Source: JANSWP01 sp041941305 (GTDB lineage Bacteria > Bacteroidota > Bacteroidia > Chitinophagales > Saprospiraceae). Taken from it: a DNA stretch of 64,000 nt. Numbering within the stretch: the stretch's first letter is position 1; each line of letters starts with the position of its first letter. The notes beneath the pieces were generated by a model. That model saw nothing but the letters and a program-made list of their open reading frames with translations, was not told the origin of the DNA and did no database searches. Shown in pieces: positions 1 to 15,000 of this stretch. Made by a program: the position numbers and the translations under genes. The DNA is taken from NCBI GenBank assembly GCA_041941305.1, contig JBGTQJ010000028.1, positions 1-64,000 on the forward strand, given 5' to 3'.

Positions 1-35
1 TCCTCTGTATCAGCATTTTTACACTTTAGAAAAAT

Positions 36-3000
36 TTATTCCTCAGTAGAATACTTTATTTCAAAAGAATCAAAGTTGAGGTAGCCCTGCTTGAAATGGA
101 CTCGAATAATATGCTTCCCAGCAGTTAAATTGAGATTTTCCAGGGTGGCAGTATTCCAATTCCACCAACTTCCTGTACTTGAAAGTGATAAATTATTACC
201 CGTTGCCTGTTCATCCACGTATACCTGAACTATTGGGTAATTATATGGAGAAGCATATTTAATATTGAAATCATAAGTACCACTCTGACTGACGTCAATA
301 GTATATTCCAACCATTCATTATTATAGATCCATCCTACTCCTGTGCCTTGGGAATAATTAAAAGCATCTACTTTTTCATCCGTTCGGAGATTTCCATAGC
401 TATATTGATCACTGTCACCATAAGCTATTCCAGCACCCCCAGTATCAAAGTTTTCTGCTTCGACAACTCCTGGTATGATGAAAGCGTTACCGCCAAACGG
501 GCCCTGCACAACTGGTACATGTGTTTTGACTTCCAGATAATTAAAGAAGCAATATCCTCTTTTAAATTCAACTCTTAAGATATGAGTTCCGGCACTTAAG
601 TCAATGCCTCTCAAAGTTTGTGAATTTCTTATCCACCAACTACCTGTACTTGGAAGTGACCATTCAGTACCCAATGCCTGACCATCCAGATATAGTTGAA
701 TTCCCGGATAATTATTATAGGCAGATGCATAGTTTAAATCAAAATCGTATTTACCAGTCTGAGCAACATCAATCGTGTATTCCAACCATTCGCCATTGTC
801 CACCCATCCTACTTCGATTTCCCCATTATTGTTGTAGATGTCCGGGCTATCATTGGTTCGGTGAATACCGCCACGATTTTGAGGATCCTGGTCTGAATAT
901 GCTTTTCCATTACCTCCCAGATCAAAATCTTCAGCTTCTATCTTACCTGGAATTGTGAAAGGACTTCCACTGAATGGAGCTTGCGGTACATGCGGTTTTA
1001 CATCTATATAGTCCACATTACAATAACCTCTAATAAAATGCATTTTTAGAATATAAGTACCTGCCGATAACGCTACTGCTTCTAAAGGTGCCGTCGTCCA
1101 GGTCCACCAACTTCCTGTCTTTGACAACACCATTTCATTCCCAATTTTATTCTCATCCAGATAAAACTGTATAAGAGGATATTTTTCATAAGGAGTAGCA
1201 TATCTCAGGTCGAAATCATACTTGCCTGCCTGTGTAATATCCACAGTGTATTCCAACCATTCTCCATTCCAAATCCAGCCAACACCTTCTCCTCCTTCAA
1301 ATTGGTAAGCATCCGCACTCTCATCCGTTCTGACTTGTCCGTGGTTTTTATCGTCCAAATCATAATAGGCTTTACCCTGCCCGCCGTTGTCATAATGCTC
1401 CAGTTCAATTTTACCAGGTAAGGTGATTGGGCTGTTACTGTATGGAGTTTGTGGAATATATTTTTCGACCTCTATATAATCCAGGTTAATGCCTTTGTTA
1501 AAACGAACCCTTAAAATGTGCTCCCCTGCAGAGATGTTGATGTTGTCAATATAAGTTTCAACAAATTTCCACCAATGGCCAGTATTTCCACATTCATGTC
1601 CAGAGGCAATTTCGGTTCCATCCAGGAATAAACTGATAGATGCAGGATTGCCACCTCCTTTTGCATGACGAATCATAAAGCTGTAAGTATCCGTTTGTTG
1701 AACGTCGAGCGTATACTCCAACCATTCACCACTTTGAGTCCAACCAACTACAGTATCGGCATACCAACCAGCCAAATCCACATCATCTGATCGATATTGT
1801 TTACCAGTATTACCCGTGGACTTATCAAAATAGGTCACATTATTCTCACCTATATCGTAGTTCTCTGCTTCAATCTTTCCAGGAATAACAATGGGGCTTC
1901 CTTTATAAGGAGATCGCTTGACAGGTATTTTAAATTCGATGTAATCCAGGCTAACTGAATTGGTAAATTGAACTCTCAATACATGCTGACCAGCCGGAAT
2001 GCTGACGTTTTCAATTTTGCTGGTAGCAAAATCGTCCCAGTTTTTCGTATAAGCGAGCGGATGATCTGACACAATTTCATTGCCATCCAAAAAGACTTTC
2101 AAACTAACTGCTTTGGCTCCACCTTTTGCATAGTGAACCAATAAATTATAATCAGCCGCCTCCTGTACATCAACAGTGTATTCCACCCATTCCCCTTTTT
2201 GAGTCCAGCAAACGATATGCCCTGCTGGAATAGTGCCAATATCTACATCATCCGTTCGCAAGCTACCTGCTTTATTGCCAACAGATTTATCAAAATAGGA
2301 ATCGCCGTTTTCACCTTTATCATAATATTCAGCTTCTAACTTTCCAGGCAAAGCAATAGGAGATCCTTCATAAGGTTCTCGTTTAATTGGCACCTTGAAT
2401 TCAATATTATCCAGACTGGCAGAGCCCGTAAATTGCAGGCGCAATATCTGCTGTCCGGTTGAAAGGCTAATCTTTGGTATGGTGGTAGTCATAAAATTCC
2501 CCCAGCTTCCAGTATAATCCAGGGGATGACCAGTCACTACTTCTACTCCATCAACAAATGCGCGAAGGGTTCCTGGTTTGCCGCCTCCTTTGGCATAGCG
2601 AACACCCAAATTGTATTCAGCTGCCTCCTGGACATCCACAGTATATTCAAGCCATTCCCCTTTGTTTATCCAACCGACGATATAACCGTTCCCCTCTGGT
2701 CCAATATCCACATCATCTGACCTGAAGCCGCCTCCTGCGTTTCCGGGTGATTTATCAAAATAAGAATCGCCATTTTCACCCTTATCATATCTTTCTGCCT
2801 CCAGAATTCCAGGTAACGCAATTGGATTACCTTCAAAAGGTTCCCGTTTTATAGGTGCTATGAATTCTATGTAGTCCAAACTGGCCGAGCGTGAGAATTG
2901 CAAACGCAATACATGCTGCCCTGCCGGAATATTGATGTTCTTTACAGTTGTAGTAATAAATTTACCCCAATTACCCGTGTGGTTCAATGGATGTCCCGCC

Positions 3001-6000
3001 ACTATTTGGCTACCGTTCAAAAAGACACGGATGACACCAGCTTTGCCACCGCCTTTGGCATATTTGATGCCTAAAGTGTAATTGGCAGTTTCTGCAACAT
3101 CCACCGTATATTCCAGCCATTCCCCATTATTGATCCAGCCAACGATATAACCATTGCCCTCTGGTCCAATATCTACATCATCTGAACGATATGCTCCTCC
3201 TGTATTTCCAGTAGATTTATCCAAATAGGAATCGCCATTTTCACCTTTGTCGTAATTTTCTGCTTGTAAGATCCCAGGGATCATGATTGGTTTTGCAGAA
3301 AATGGTTCTCGTTTGATAGGTGCTACAAAATCGATGTAATCGAGGCTTGCAGAGCCAGTAAATTGTATCCGGATAATGTGTTTTCCAGCAGGAATACTGA
3401 TACCTGCAATATTGGTGGAAACAAAATTCGGCCAGCCGCCTGTATGATTCAAAGGATGACCAGTTACCATTTCATTTCCATCCACAAAAACCTTCAACGT
3501 AGAGCCTGAACCACCTCCTTTCGCAAAGCGTACCACCAAACTATAATCAGCAGTTTCTTTCACGTCAACGGTGTACTCAAGCCATTCTCCTGGTGATATC
3601 CAACCTACAATGTATCCTGTAGCATCTATTCCAATATCTACATCATCTGTTCTGAATTTTCCTCCTTTATTTCCTGGTGATTTATCAAAATAAGTTATCC
3701 CTTTAGCTCCCTTGTCATAATGTTCGGCTTCTAATCTTCCAGGCAGGGTAATAGGGCTTCCAGAAAAAGTAGCCCTTGCCGGCACACCATTTCCAGCAAG
3801 TGTAATCGTCTGGTTATCCTTTGGACCCGCACCTTCCAGAGACAGGTTGAGTGTTTTTTGATTCACTCCAAGCGCAATAGGAGCAAATGAGACATTCAAC
3901 AAGGCACTGTTTCCAGGCGCAATAATTCCGTTGGCAGGATCTATAGTGACCTGATATCCAGCTGGATTAGATGGTAGAACCACTTTTAAATCCTGTGCTC
4001 CAGTAACTCCTGTATTCCATATTTTCAAAGATTGAGATATAGTCGTACCCAATTCCTGATTGCCAAAGTCAAGAGTCGTCAATTCATTAGCCAATGAATT
4101 TTCATCTTCAGCGGTGACTTTAATAGTCGCCAAAGGACTTGAACCGCTTCCTGTTAAATTGATATCAAAACTATTGATTCCATCTGTACCACTAAGGGTC
4201 AAACTGAGTGTCTTGTCATAACTTGTTGATTGTGTCGGTTGGAAAGTCACTTCCACTACAGCACTTTCACCTGGAGCCAGGCTGGTTTTATCTATGGTGA
4301 CATTATAGCCATCAGGAGATGTACCAGGTAAAGTTATCACCAGGGCTTGTGCATAGGATTGAGCAGCACTGTTCCAAATTCTTAACTGCTGGGCTTCACT
4401 TGGAGTATTTAATTCCTGCTCACCAAAGTCCATTGATTTTTGTTCTGTAGCAGTTGCAGAAGTGGCTGAAACACCTGTTAAAGCAATCTGGGCATATACC
4501 TGAGATCCCGTTCCTGTCAAGGTAACCGTAGCTGTAGTAATTGTCCCAGCTCCGGTTAATAACAAATCAAAACTTTCTGAAATATTGCCAGCTGAAGTAG
4601 GCTTGAAAGTAATGTCCAGGTTAATGCTTTGTCCAGATTGAATTTGACTGGCATTTCCATTTAATTGAACATCAAAGTTTTGAGGCAATTGCGCCTGGGC
4701 AGGCAATTGTACTTGTAATGCACTGGCATAACTTTCTGCAGCACTATTCCATATCTTCAAGCTTTGCGTCCCGCTAGTCGTAGAGATATCCTGAGCGCCA
4801 AAATCCAATGTATTTTGGGCAGAGGCAGTCATATTAGTTGCACTACCGTCTGTTAATTTTATTTGTGCCACAGGTCGCACCCCTGTTCCTGTAAGATTAA
4901 CGGAATGCGTTGTGGTCCCCCCTGCTCCTGTCAATTGTAAATCAAAGCTTTCTGAGATATTGCCTTCTGACGTTGGATTGAAAGTTACATTCAAATTAAT
5001 GCTTTGACCAACTGCAATACCATTTGTATTCGCATCAAGAGTCACATTAAATGATGTCGGCAACTGATTAGAAGCAGGCAATTGAACACTCAAATTTTCC
5101 GCATAGACACTGGATGCACTATTCCAAATCTTTAATGTTTTCGTTCCACTAGTCGTAGTAATATCCTGGTCGCCAAAATCGAGTTGATTGCTTGCAGTTG
5201 CATTTACATTTGATTCATCGCCCGCGGTTGTTTTGATTTGTGCAATTGGCAAACTTGCCGTCCCTGCCAAACTTATCACCTGCTCAGTTACTGTTCCTGC
5301 GCCTTCCAGATTTAGATTAAAGTTCGCATTTCGATTGCCCGCTGCACTTGGTGCGTAAACCACAGTCAAGGTTGCACTTGAACCGGGTGCAATTTCTCCG
5401 TTTGAAGGATTTATACTCAAAGTGTAATCCGTTAGATTGTTTGGTAAGCTTACTTTCAATTGTTCTGAACCAATCGCTGCACTATTCCAAATTTTCAATG
5501 TTTGGGTCTGATTGGTTCCCACCTCCGCGTTGCCAAAATTCAAACTCGTTATTGAAGTAGCAGTGACAGATTGTGCATCTCCGGCAGTCGTCTTGATTTG
5601 AGCAACTGGTAAACTGGCAGTTCCTGTTAAATCAATAACATGTTCTGTAACTGCCCCTGCACCTAGTAAATCCAGGGAAATGGATGCGTCCCGATTTCCA
5701 GCGGTAGTTGGCGTATAGACAACCGTCAATGTTGCACTGTTACCAGGGCTAATGATGCCATTAGTTGGACTCAGACTAAGTACATAATCTGATGGATTCG
5801 AAGGCAGTGTTACGGTCAGGTTTTCAGCGACTGCTGCTGCACTATTCCAAATCTTCATAGTTTGAGTTTGGTTACTTCCTAACTCAACATTTCCAAAATC
5901 CAGAACAGTTGTTGAAGCAGCGCTAAGGTTTTGAGCATCACCAGCCGTTGTTTTTATTTGCGCAACTGGTTTGCTAGCCGTTCCAGACAAACTGATCACC

Positions 6001-9000
6001 TGTTCTGTTACAGCCCCGGCACCTTGTAAACTAAGTTTAAAATTTGCATCCCGATTTCCTGCAGTACCGGGAGCATAAACAATTGTCAAAGTGGCACTTG
6101 TTCCGGGAGCTATAGTGCCATTGGATGGGTTAAGGCTTAATGTATAATCAACAGGATTGGTAGGTAGCGAAACAACCAACTGCTCAGAACCTGTTGCTGC
6201 ACTATTCCAAATCTTCAGTGTCTGGGTCGCATTCTGTCCAACTTCTACGTTACCAAAATCCACGCTTGTTGTAGAGGCGGCACTGACAGTCTGTGCCTCT
6301 CCTGCTGTAGTTTTTATTTGTGCAATGGGCAGGGTAGCGGAGCCCGACAAATTGATAACATGGTCAGCAACTGCACCTGCCCCCTGCAAACTCAAGCTTA
6401 GATTGTGATCATGACCACCTTTTGTCTTAGGGGCATAATTTACGGTTAGTATTCCACTAGAGCCTGCATCTAAAATACCATTTGCCGGACTAAGGGTCAC
6501 AGAATAATCTGCTGGGGTGGAAGGTAAAGTTACTTTCAATTGTTCTGCAATTGTCGCGGCATTCCAGATTTTCAAAGTCTTGGTTTGGCTCATTCCAACC
6601 TCCACATTCCCAAAATCAAGACTTGTCAGAGAAATGGCATTGTAGTTTTGCGCTTCCGGTGCAGTCGTTTTTATTTGTGCTACTGGCAGGCTTGCTGATC
6701 CTGTCAGATTGATAACATGTTCGGTAACTGTGCCAGCTCCCTGTAATCCTAACGAAAGATTGAGGTCATGATTTCCACCCGAAGTAGGAGCATATACAAC
6801 CGATAAAGTAGCACTTGCACCGGGAGCTATTGACCCATTGGCTGGCTCCAGGCTAAGATTATAATTTGATACGCTGCCAGGTAAACTCACTATCAACTGT
6901 TCCGAACCAGTTGGGGCTGAGTTCCAAATCTTCAGGGATTGCGTTTGATTATTCCCTACTTCCAGGTTACCAAAATCCAGACTATTCAAGATTGGAGCTG
7001 AAAAGTCCAATGCATTATTAGAAGTGGTTTTCACCTGTGCAATTGGCAAAGTAGCAGCCCCCGTCAGGTTAATGACATGTTCCGTGACAGAACCAGCACC
7101 TTGTAGGCTTAGATTCAAATTAAGGTCATGATTTCCTCCTGAAGTAGGATTATAAATAACCAACAACATCGCACGTTCACCAGGTGCTATGACTCCGTCA
7201 TAAGGATCCATAATTGCAGAATAGGGTGATATCTCGGTTGGCACCGTTACCATCAGGTCTTCCGCACCTGCAGCAGCTGTATTCCATATTTGCAAAGATT
7301 GGAATTGTTTGTCGCCTACTTCCAGATTACCAAAATCCAGGCTTGTTAGGGAAGCTGCATTAAAGTCTGATGCAAATTCTGAAGTTGATTTTATTTGGGC
7401 AATAGCTCTGCTTGCTGTTGCCGTGAGCTCAATATTGTGCTCGGTTATGGTTCCAGCACCTTGTAAACTTAAGACAAGAGTATTGTCATAATTTCCACTT
7501 GTATTTGGTGCAAAATTTATGGAAAATGTTGCACTCGTCCCCGGTTCAATGATACCATTTGACGGATTCAAGCTCAAAGTATAATCAGCCGGATTTGAAG
7601 GCAATGTTACAATTAAACGTTCCGAACCTACGGCAGCAGTATTCCAAATCTTAATCATCTCGGTTTGATTGTTGCCTACTTCCACATTCCCAAAATCCAG
7701 GGCGGTTATACTCGTAGCACTGTCATCTCCTGCATCGCCAGCAGTCGTCTTAATTTGTGCTATAGGCAAACTTGCTGTTGCAGTCAGGTTAATGACTTGC
7801 TCAGTTACTGATCCAGCTCCCTGTAGCATAAGTCGAATATCCGCATCGTGGGTTCCAGCAGAAGAAGGAGCATAATCAACCATGAGTGTGGCACTCGATC
7901 CCGGGCTAATTCGACCGTTGGAAGGATTCATGCTTAAAGAATAATCCACTGGATTTGTAGGTAAGGTCACAACCAATTCTTTCGATTGACCAGTTGCTGT
8001 ATTCCAAATCTTAAAGGAATTACTTTGGTTTGAACCGACTTCTACATTGCCAAAGTCCAGGCTCGTCACCTCAGGAGCTCCAGAATCGCCTGCATTTCCA
8101 TCTGTGGTTTTTATTGTTGCGTCTGCAAGCGGTATGGCTGGTACCCCTTTCCCTGTAATAGGGATTTGGATAGTTTGATTAACAGTAGGATCAAATGGGA
8201 ATGGAGAAATTTTTCCTTTCGCTTCAATAACCAGATTTTGGCTATAACTTACTTCAGAGATTGGATTAAAAGTTATTTTGAGTCGTTTTGGGCTTGTTGG
8301 AGTAACAGCCACATTGGTAATTATTGGTGTTGAGAAAGGTTGAGGGGAAGATGCAATTGAAATTTCAAGCGATGGAAGTAAAAATCCTTGTGGATAAGGC
8401 ATTGGTGCGCCATGCCAAATGATGATTTCTTTCTCAACTGTTGAACCAATAGGCTGGTCACCAAAATCAAGGGTAGTCAGCTCTGGATCCTCATTACTAA
8501 TGGCATCCTGGGCAGTGATTCTATAAAAATTATCAAGTGAAGTCATGTTAAGGGTACCTATCCAATTCATTGCAATAGCTTGAATTCCAACGCCTCTTCC
8601 CGAAGCCACTATACTGATGGAGTTAGCAACTGTTGTACCTTCTAAAGGTAGGTTAATCGTTGCTCTTTGAAGCCATTCACCAATAGGTTTGAATGTAATT
8701 TCAACTTCTCCAAATGTTCCGGGAGCAATTTCAATTTCGTCAGCCCCACCCAAATCCACCTGGAAACCATGAACCAAATCATTAGGCTTATCCTGGGTTC
8801 CAATGCCTGTACTATGAACCAATGTTCCAGGTTTTTTGATTTTCAAACTGGGTGAGCCCACTGGAGCAGTATTCCAGATTTTTACTTTTTTGCTTTCTCC
8901 CGTTCCCGTTTGCACATCCTGATTTTTAAAATTAACAGCAGATATAGCAGGTGCAGAAAAATCCGTAGCGGTATGATTTGTCACTACAAATGGAGCAACA

Positions 9001-12000
9001 ACTACAGGCTCAGTTCCATTTCCAGTTAAAATAATATCTCGACTTGTCACACTGCCTGCCCCACTCAACTGTAAGGTAATAGTTTCAGAAGAGTTCCCTT
9101 TGACTGAAGGACTAAAGGTTACATCCAGCAATCCATAAGCTCCCGGCGCAATGTCATTTTCATCCAGACTTAAAGTATAACCTGCTGGCTCAGCAGGCAA
9201 AGTCACGTTCAAATTCTGTGCTCCCTGACCAGCAATATTCCAGATTTTAACTGTTTGAGTAGCACTGCTTTCTCCTAATTCCACATCCCCAAAGTTTAGC
9301 GTCGATAAAGCCGGAGCACTGGAATTAGCAGAACTGACATCTGTTGTATGGATTACCGCAATAGGCTGATAGCCATTTCCGGTTAAATCAATCTCCACAG
9401 GAGTATTCGAACTCGTTCCTGAAATGTTCAAAACAAGCTTATCATCATAATTTTGAATAGCAGAAGGGTTGAAGGTTACTGTTAAAGTTGCATTCAATCC
9501 CACAGGAATGGTATTGCTACTCAAGTTTGCTGAATAACCCGCTGGCAAGCTTGCAGGCAAGTTCACCACCAAATCATTTGCCCCTGCTGCCCCTGAATTC
9601 CATATTTGCACGGTTTCTTCCTTATTATTTCCAACTAATAAGTCACCAAAGTCCATTCTATCCGTTTCTATAGCCCATTGTACACTTCCTGGGTTTTGGG
9701 GATGAGCATTGGCAACTTTGACCTGAGCCATAGGCTTGGTACCCGTACCTGACAAGCTAATATCCTCTGTAACGGGAGCATTGGTTCCCAAAATTTCGAG
9801 GGTCAGGTTTTGGTTAAATGTACCTGCAATAGGTGGCTCAAAGGTCACATTTAAAGTGTACTTTTCTCCCGGAGGAATACTGGCGTAAACCGGATTTAAC
9901 TGGTTGGAATAACCTACTGGAACATTCTTAACAGCCACCATCAGGTTACGTCCATTTGGCGGTCCGGTATTCCATATATTCAAGGTCTCTGTTAGGGTTT
10001 TACCCGCTTCCAGATTGCCATAATTTAAACTGGTTTTTGAATTGGCAGTTATTGCCCCATCTGTGATCTTAAATTGGGCAGCTGGCTGAGAAGAAATTCC
10101 GGTTCCCATTAATTTAACGATGCCCTGATTACTACCTGAACCAATTAAGAGAACGGCAAGCTTGTCATCATACACTTTAGCCTGAGTGGGGCTAAAGCTC
10201 ACCTTCATTACGGTGTATTCACCTGCATTTACAATTGGCATCTGAGATTCCAAAGTAACCTCGTAGCCCTCAGGAACAAGTTGTTCAGGTACGCGGACCA
10301 TGATAAAGTTTCCACCAGAAGGTCTGGTATTCCAGATTTTGATTTCTTTTTCTACTGTGGTTCCCGGCTGAACATAACCATAATCCCAGCTTCTGAAAGA
10401 AGGCGCAGTATGCGTTGTTGCAGCCCCATCGGTTAATACTGCGGCATCTAATCCTGAGAATCCGATTCCTTCGAGTGTTATCCCTTTTGCATTTGCTGCA
10501 ATACCGGATAAGCCAATATTTAATTGCTGATTGTAAGCAACAGCAGCATCGGGATTAAAAGTCACCGTAAGCACAGCATGCTCTCCAGGGTTTAACTGTG
10601 TTTTGCTTAATACCGGATTGTAACCTGGTGCAGCATCAGCAGGTACGTTCAATTCAAGTAGCGAATAAGCTGGTCCTGTATTCCAAATCTTCAACGTCTT
10701 TGGCGGGCTATTCTGCCCTACCTCCTGGGATCCAAAACTCAATTTTTCTTTTATTGTCGCACTTGAGTTGCCAGCATCCCCTACAGTTACTACGATTTGG
10801 GCATCGGGACGAATGCACAATCCTTTCAAGTCGATTTCCAATGGCTGAGTTAATCCAGCTCCGGCAATCATAATATCCAGTTGCTCATCGTACATCTGAA
10901 GTGCAGATGGATTGAAATCCACCGTCAAAGTAGCCGCCTGACCAGGTGTTATATTACTGCTGTTGGCACTCAATGAAACATTAAACCCATTAGGTAAAGT
11001 GCTTGGTAGTGTTGCAGAAATATTGGTACTACCCAATCCAGTATTCCAGATTTTCAAAGTTTTTTGAACACTGGTTGTATTGATAATCTGATCCGAAAAC
11101 TCAAGGCTTGCTACTTCGGTTTCACTGAAATTGCTTGCAGTTCCAGCCGTAACAGGAACAAGTTGATAAGCGGTTCCACTCAAATTGATCGATAGTGGAG
11201 AAGTTGCATCTGCTCCAGTCAGTCCAATATCAAGCGTTTGAGTATAGGTCTGAACTTGTGATGGGTCGAATGTTACATTTACATCAACACTTTCTCCCGG
11301 AGCAACTTGCGTATCGCTCAGCGTAGCTGTATATCCATCTGGCAAAGTAGATGGCAGGCTTAAACCAATTGTCTTGGCATAATCTACCCCTATATTCCAA
11401 ACTTTAATTGTTTTTGTGATGTCCGTTTCACCAAGAGCTTGTCTATCAAAGGTTAAACTCGTTTCTGTAGCTGCAGCTGCATTCACTGCATCTCCAGCAG
11501 TGGTATTGATTTTTGCCAAAGGACGAGTTCCATTTCCTGTCAAGGTAATATCATAAGAACTGTTATCGGAAGTTCCTCCAATAATAAGACTCAAAGTTTG
11601 ATTATAACTGATTTCTGCCGTTGGAGTGAAACTGACAGTCAATATTGCACTTTCCCCAGGTGCCAATGAAGTCTTGTCTATTGAAACATTGAAACCTTCC
11701 GGTAAGGGATCGGGCAGATTGACTGTTAAGGATCTTGCATAGGTCTTGGTTTCCTGATTCCAGACTTTCAGTTTCTGCTCGGCAGTAGTCAGACTTACAT
11801 GTTTGTCGCCAAAGGCAAGTGCATCATTTGTATTGGCATTGGCATCCGAGGCTGTTTCATCTGTTACTTTGACCAATGCAAAAGGTTGGAAACCATCCCC
11901 CTTTAACAATACAGGCAGACTGGTAACACTACCAGCCTCTTCAAATTGCAGGTTTATGGTTTCTTCAATTTCTCCAGTAATTGTAGGAGTAAAGGTTACA

Positions 12001-15000
12001 TCCAAATCAATGCTCTGTCCAGGGGAGATGCCATTAGGATTGGCGCCTAACTGTACAGAAAAATGAGCAGGCATTTGAGCCTGATCGGGAAGACTTACTT
12101 TAAGTTGATTTGCATAAGTCCTCGTTTCCGCATTCCAGATTTTCAGTTGTTGGGAAGCAGAGGTGGTAGTGATATCCTGAGTCTGAAAGACCAGATTGTT
12201 CAAAGATGATGCGTTGATATCTGTTGCAAGTCCATCCGTTAGTTTCGCAATTGCAACTGGCTTAAATCCGGTTCCTTTAAAGACAAGTTGATATTGAGTG
12301 ACACTACCAGCTCCTTCTATTATTAAGACTAATTTCTCTTCAATCAAACCTGCTTCAGTAGGTGCAAATGCAACATCCAGATTAATACTCTGACCAGGTT
12401 GAATTCCATTAGGATGGTCTTCCAAATTCACAGTAAATCGTTCAGGTTGTTCCGTGGAGTTTGGAAGTTTCACCTTCAATAGATGTCCGTAAGATTCAGG
12501 TACACTGTTCCAGATTTTCACTTGTGTGGTATTGCTGGTAGTTGTAATGTCCTGATTCCCAAAGTCAAAGGTGTGTTTGGTCTGTGCGTTGGGATCGTTG
12601 ACAGAACTGTCAGTAGAATTCACTTGTGCTACCGGTCGGAATCCAGTTCCTTTTAAAACGATGGTTTGGGTGGTCGGTTGACCTGTTCCTGTAATAATCA
12701 AATCAAAACTTTCTTCAATTGGTCCTTCAACTGATGGATTGAAGTTTACGCTTAAGGCAATTTGCTGTCCGGCAGTTATGCCATTTGGATGTGCTGCCAG
12801 ATTTACAGTAAATGCATTCGGCAATTGATCAGATGGGGGCAATTGAACCCGCAATTTCTCTGCATAAAGCTCTGGAGCACTATTCCATATTTTCAAGGTT
12901 TTGGCCGTACTTGTGGTTGTTATATCCTGATTGTCAAAAACCAATTGATTGACAAAAGGCGCATTTACATTTTGGGCATTTTCAGCAGTAACTTTCAAAC
13001 CAGCATCCGGAAGTTTTCCTATTCCGTTTAAGGTAATGGGGTGTGTGGTTTGAGTACCTGCATTATTGAGTACCAAATTCAAAGTTTCCGCATAGGCTTC
13101 ATCTCTTTCAGGAAGAAATACAACATTCAGCATGGCACTATTTCCAGGGGCGATGTTTGCTTTTTGCCCTCCATTTATATTTGCACTAAAACCATCTTGG
13201 CTTGCTGGCAAACTCACTTCCAATGACTTGGCATAAGATTCTGCAGCATTGTTCCAAATTCTAAGTGTTTGTACCTCACTACCTGATTTAATATCTTGAA
13301 TCGGGAAATTCAAGGTTGACAAGTCGGTTGCATTTATGTCATTGGCACTGCCATTGGTAGTTTTAACGACTGCAAAGGGTTGAAAGCCTGTCCCTGAAAG
13401 GTTGATGGTTATCTGTTCAGTGACTGTTCCTTTATTGGGGTCAAACTTGCGTAGTTTAAAATCGGTGTTGTAATTTTTCTCTACTGATGGACTAAAGGTT
13501 GCAGTTAACTTGGCATTTTGACCGGCTGGAATATTAAATAATGAAGAGGATCCTCCACCAGTTGGAGTCCCATTTTTTGTCATTTTACTTGCATCAAACA
13601 CAAACAGTCCCTGGTCTGTTTCCAGCGTCATGATAAACCCTTGTCTTTTCGTATCCTGGAATGGCATATCTATTTGTAGGAACAACTCACTTGCATAGCT
13701 TTGTGGAGCAGCATTCCAGATTTTCAATACCTTTTCATTGCTCGTTGTCGTAATATCCTGGCTATCGAAAGCAATGCTGGTCGTATTGGTATCATCTACA
13801 TTTGAGCTCTCTCCGGCAGTCACATTTAATTGTGCAATTGGACGGAAGCCTTTTCCTTTCAATTGAATTGCATGGCTTGAATTCCCGGATTCAGTTCCTA
13901 ACAGGCTGAGCTGTAGAGCGGAATTGAAAGCAAATTCATTTGGAGGAGTAAAGGTGATATTCAATATTCCCTTAGCTCCTGGAGCAAGATCAAGGTTAGC
14001 AGGTGTAACGCTATATCCTTGGGGAATATCTGTCACAGAAATCTCCAAATTCTGTGCGTAACTCTGGCTTGCTGTATTCCATATAGCAATGCTTTGGCTT
14101 GTACTTGTCGTCATTTCCTGGTCAGAAAAGACCAACTCCGAAAGGACAGGCGCACTTGAACTTGTAGCATCTCCGGCAGTAGTATGAAGCATTGCAACTG
14201 GTCGCGTTCCCGAACTCAAAAGTGCAATGGTCTGGCTGGATTGTCCTCTGGTTCCACCCAGGCTTAAATCAATTTGACCATTGTATTTTTCAGTCACAGG
14301 CGATTGGTCAGTTGGTGGGATGAAGGCAACCTTTAGCTCAGCAAAGGATCCTGGCTGCAATACTACCTTCCCACTTCCATCAGCACCTGCAAGATTGACA
14401 TTGAAATTTGGATAAGTCCCTCCCAATGTCACCTCCAATGGGCGACTATATTGGGATCCTGAATGCCAAATCTTAACTGTTTTTTCTTCACTTTGATTGC
14501 CCAATTCAACAGGATCAAAAGTCAAGTCAGCCAGATTAACCTCAGCGAATTTTGTAGCTGTATGATCCGTTATATTAATTTTTGCAAATAGTTTATCAGA
14601 TTCTCCTGTCATGTTAACAGAAGGAATACCAGTACTATTGACATCAGTGATTGCAAAATCCAATGTTTCATTATGTGTTTTTGACAATTCACTTTGATCA
14701 ACTGGTGGCTTGAAAGTCACATTTAAGTCGACAGAAGCTTGAGGCTGAATAATGATCTTTCCACTTGCATCTGCCCCTGTAAGGCTAGACTCAAAAATAG
14801 AAGAGGAACTTGAAATAGCAATTTCAATTGGAGTCGTTCCGGAAGGAGCACCATTCCAGATTTTCAAACTTTTTACCTTACTCTGGGCACCAGCGTCAAT
14901 AACATCAAAAGTTAAATTTGAAGCGGTAGCTACGGAGGGATCACTAGCCGTACCCGAAGTAATCTTAAATGCTGCAACAGGATTGGTTGCAGAAGCATTT

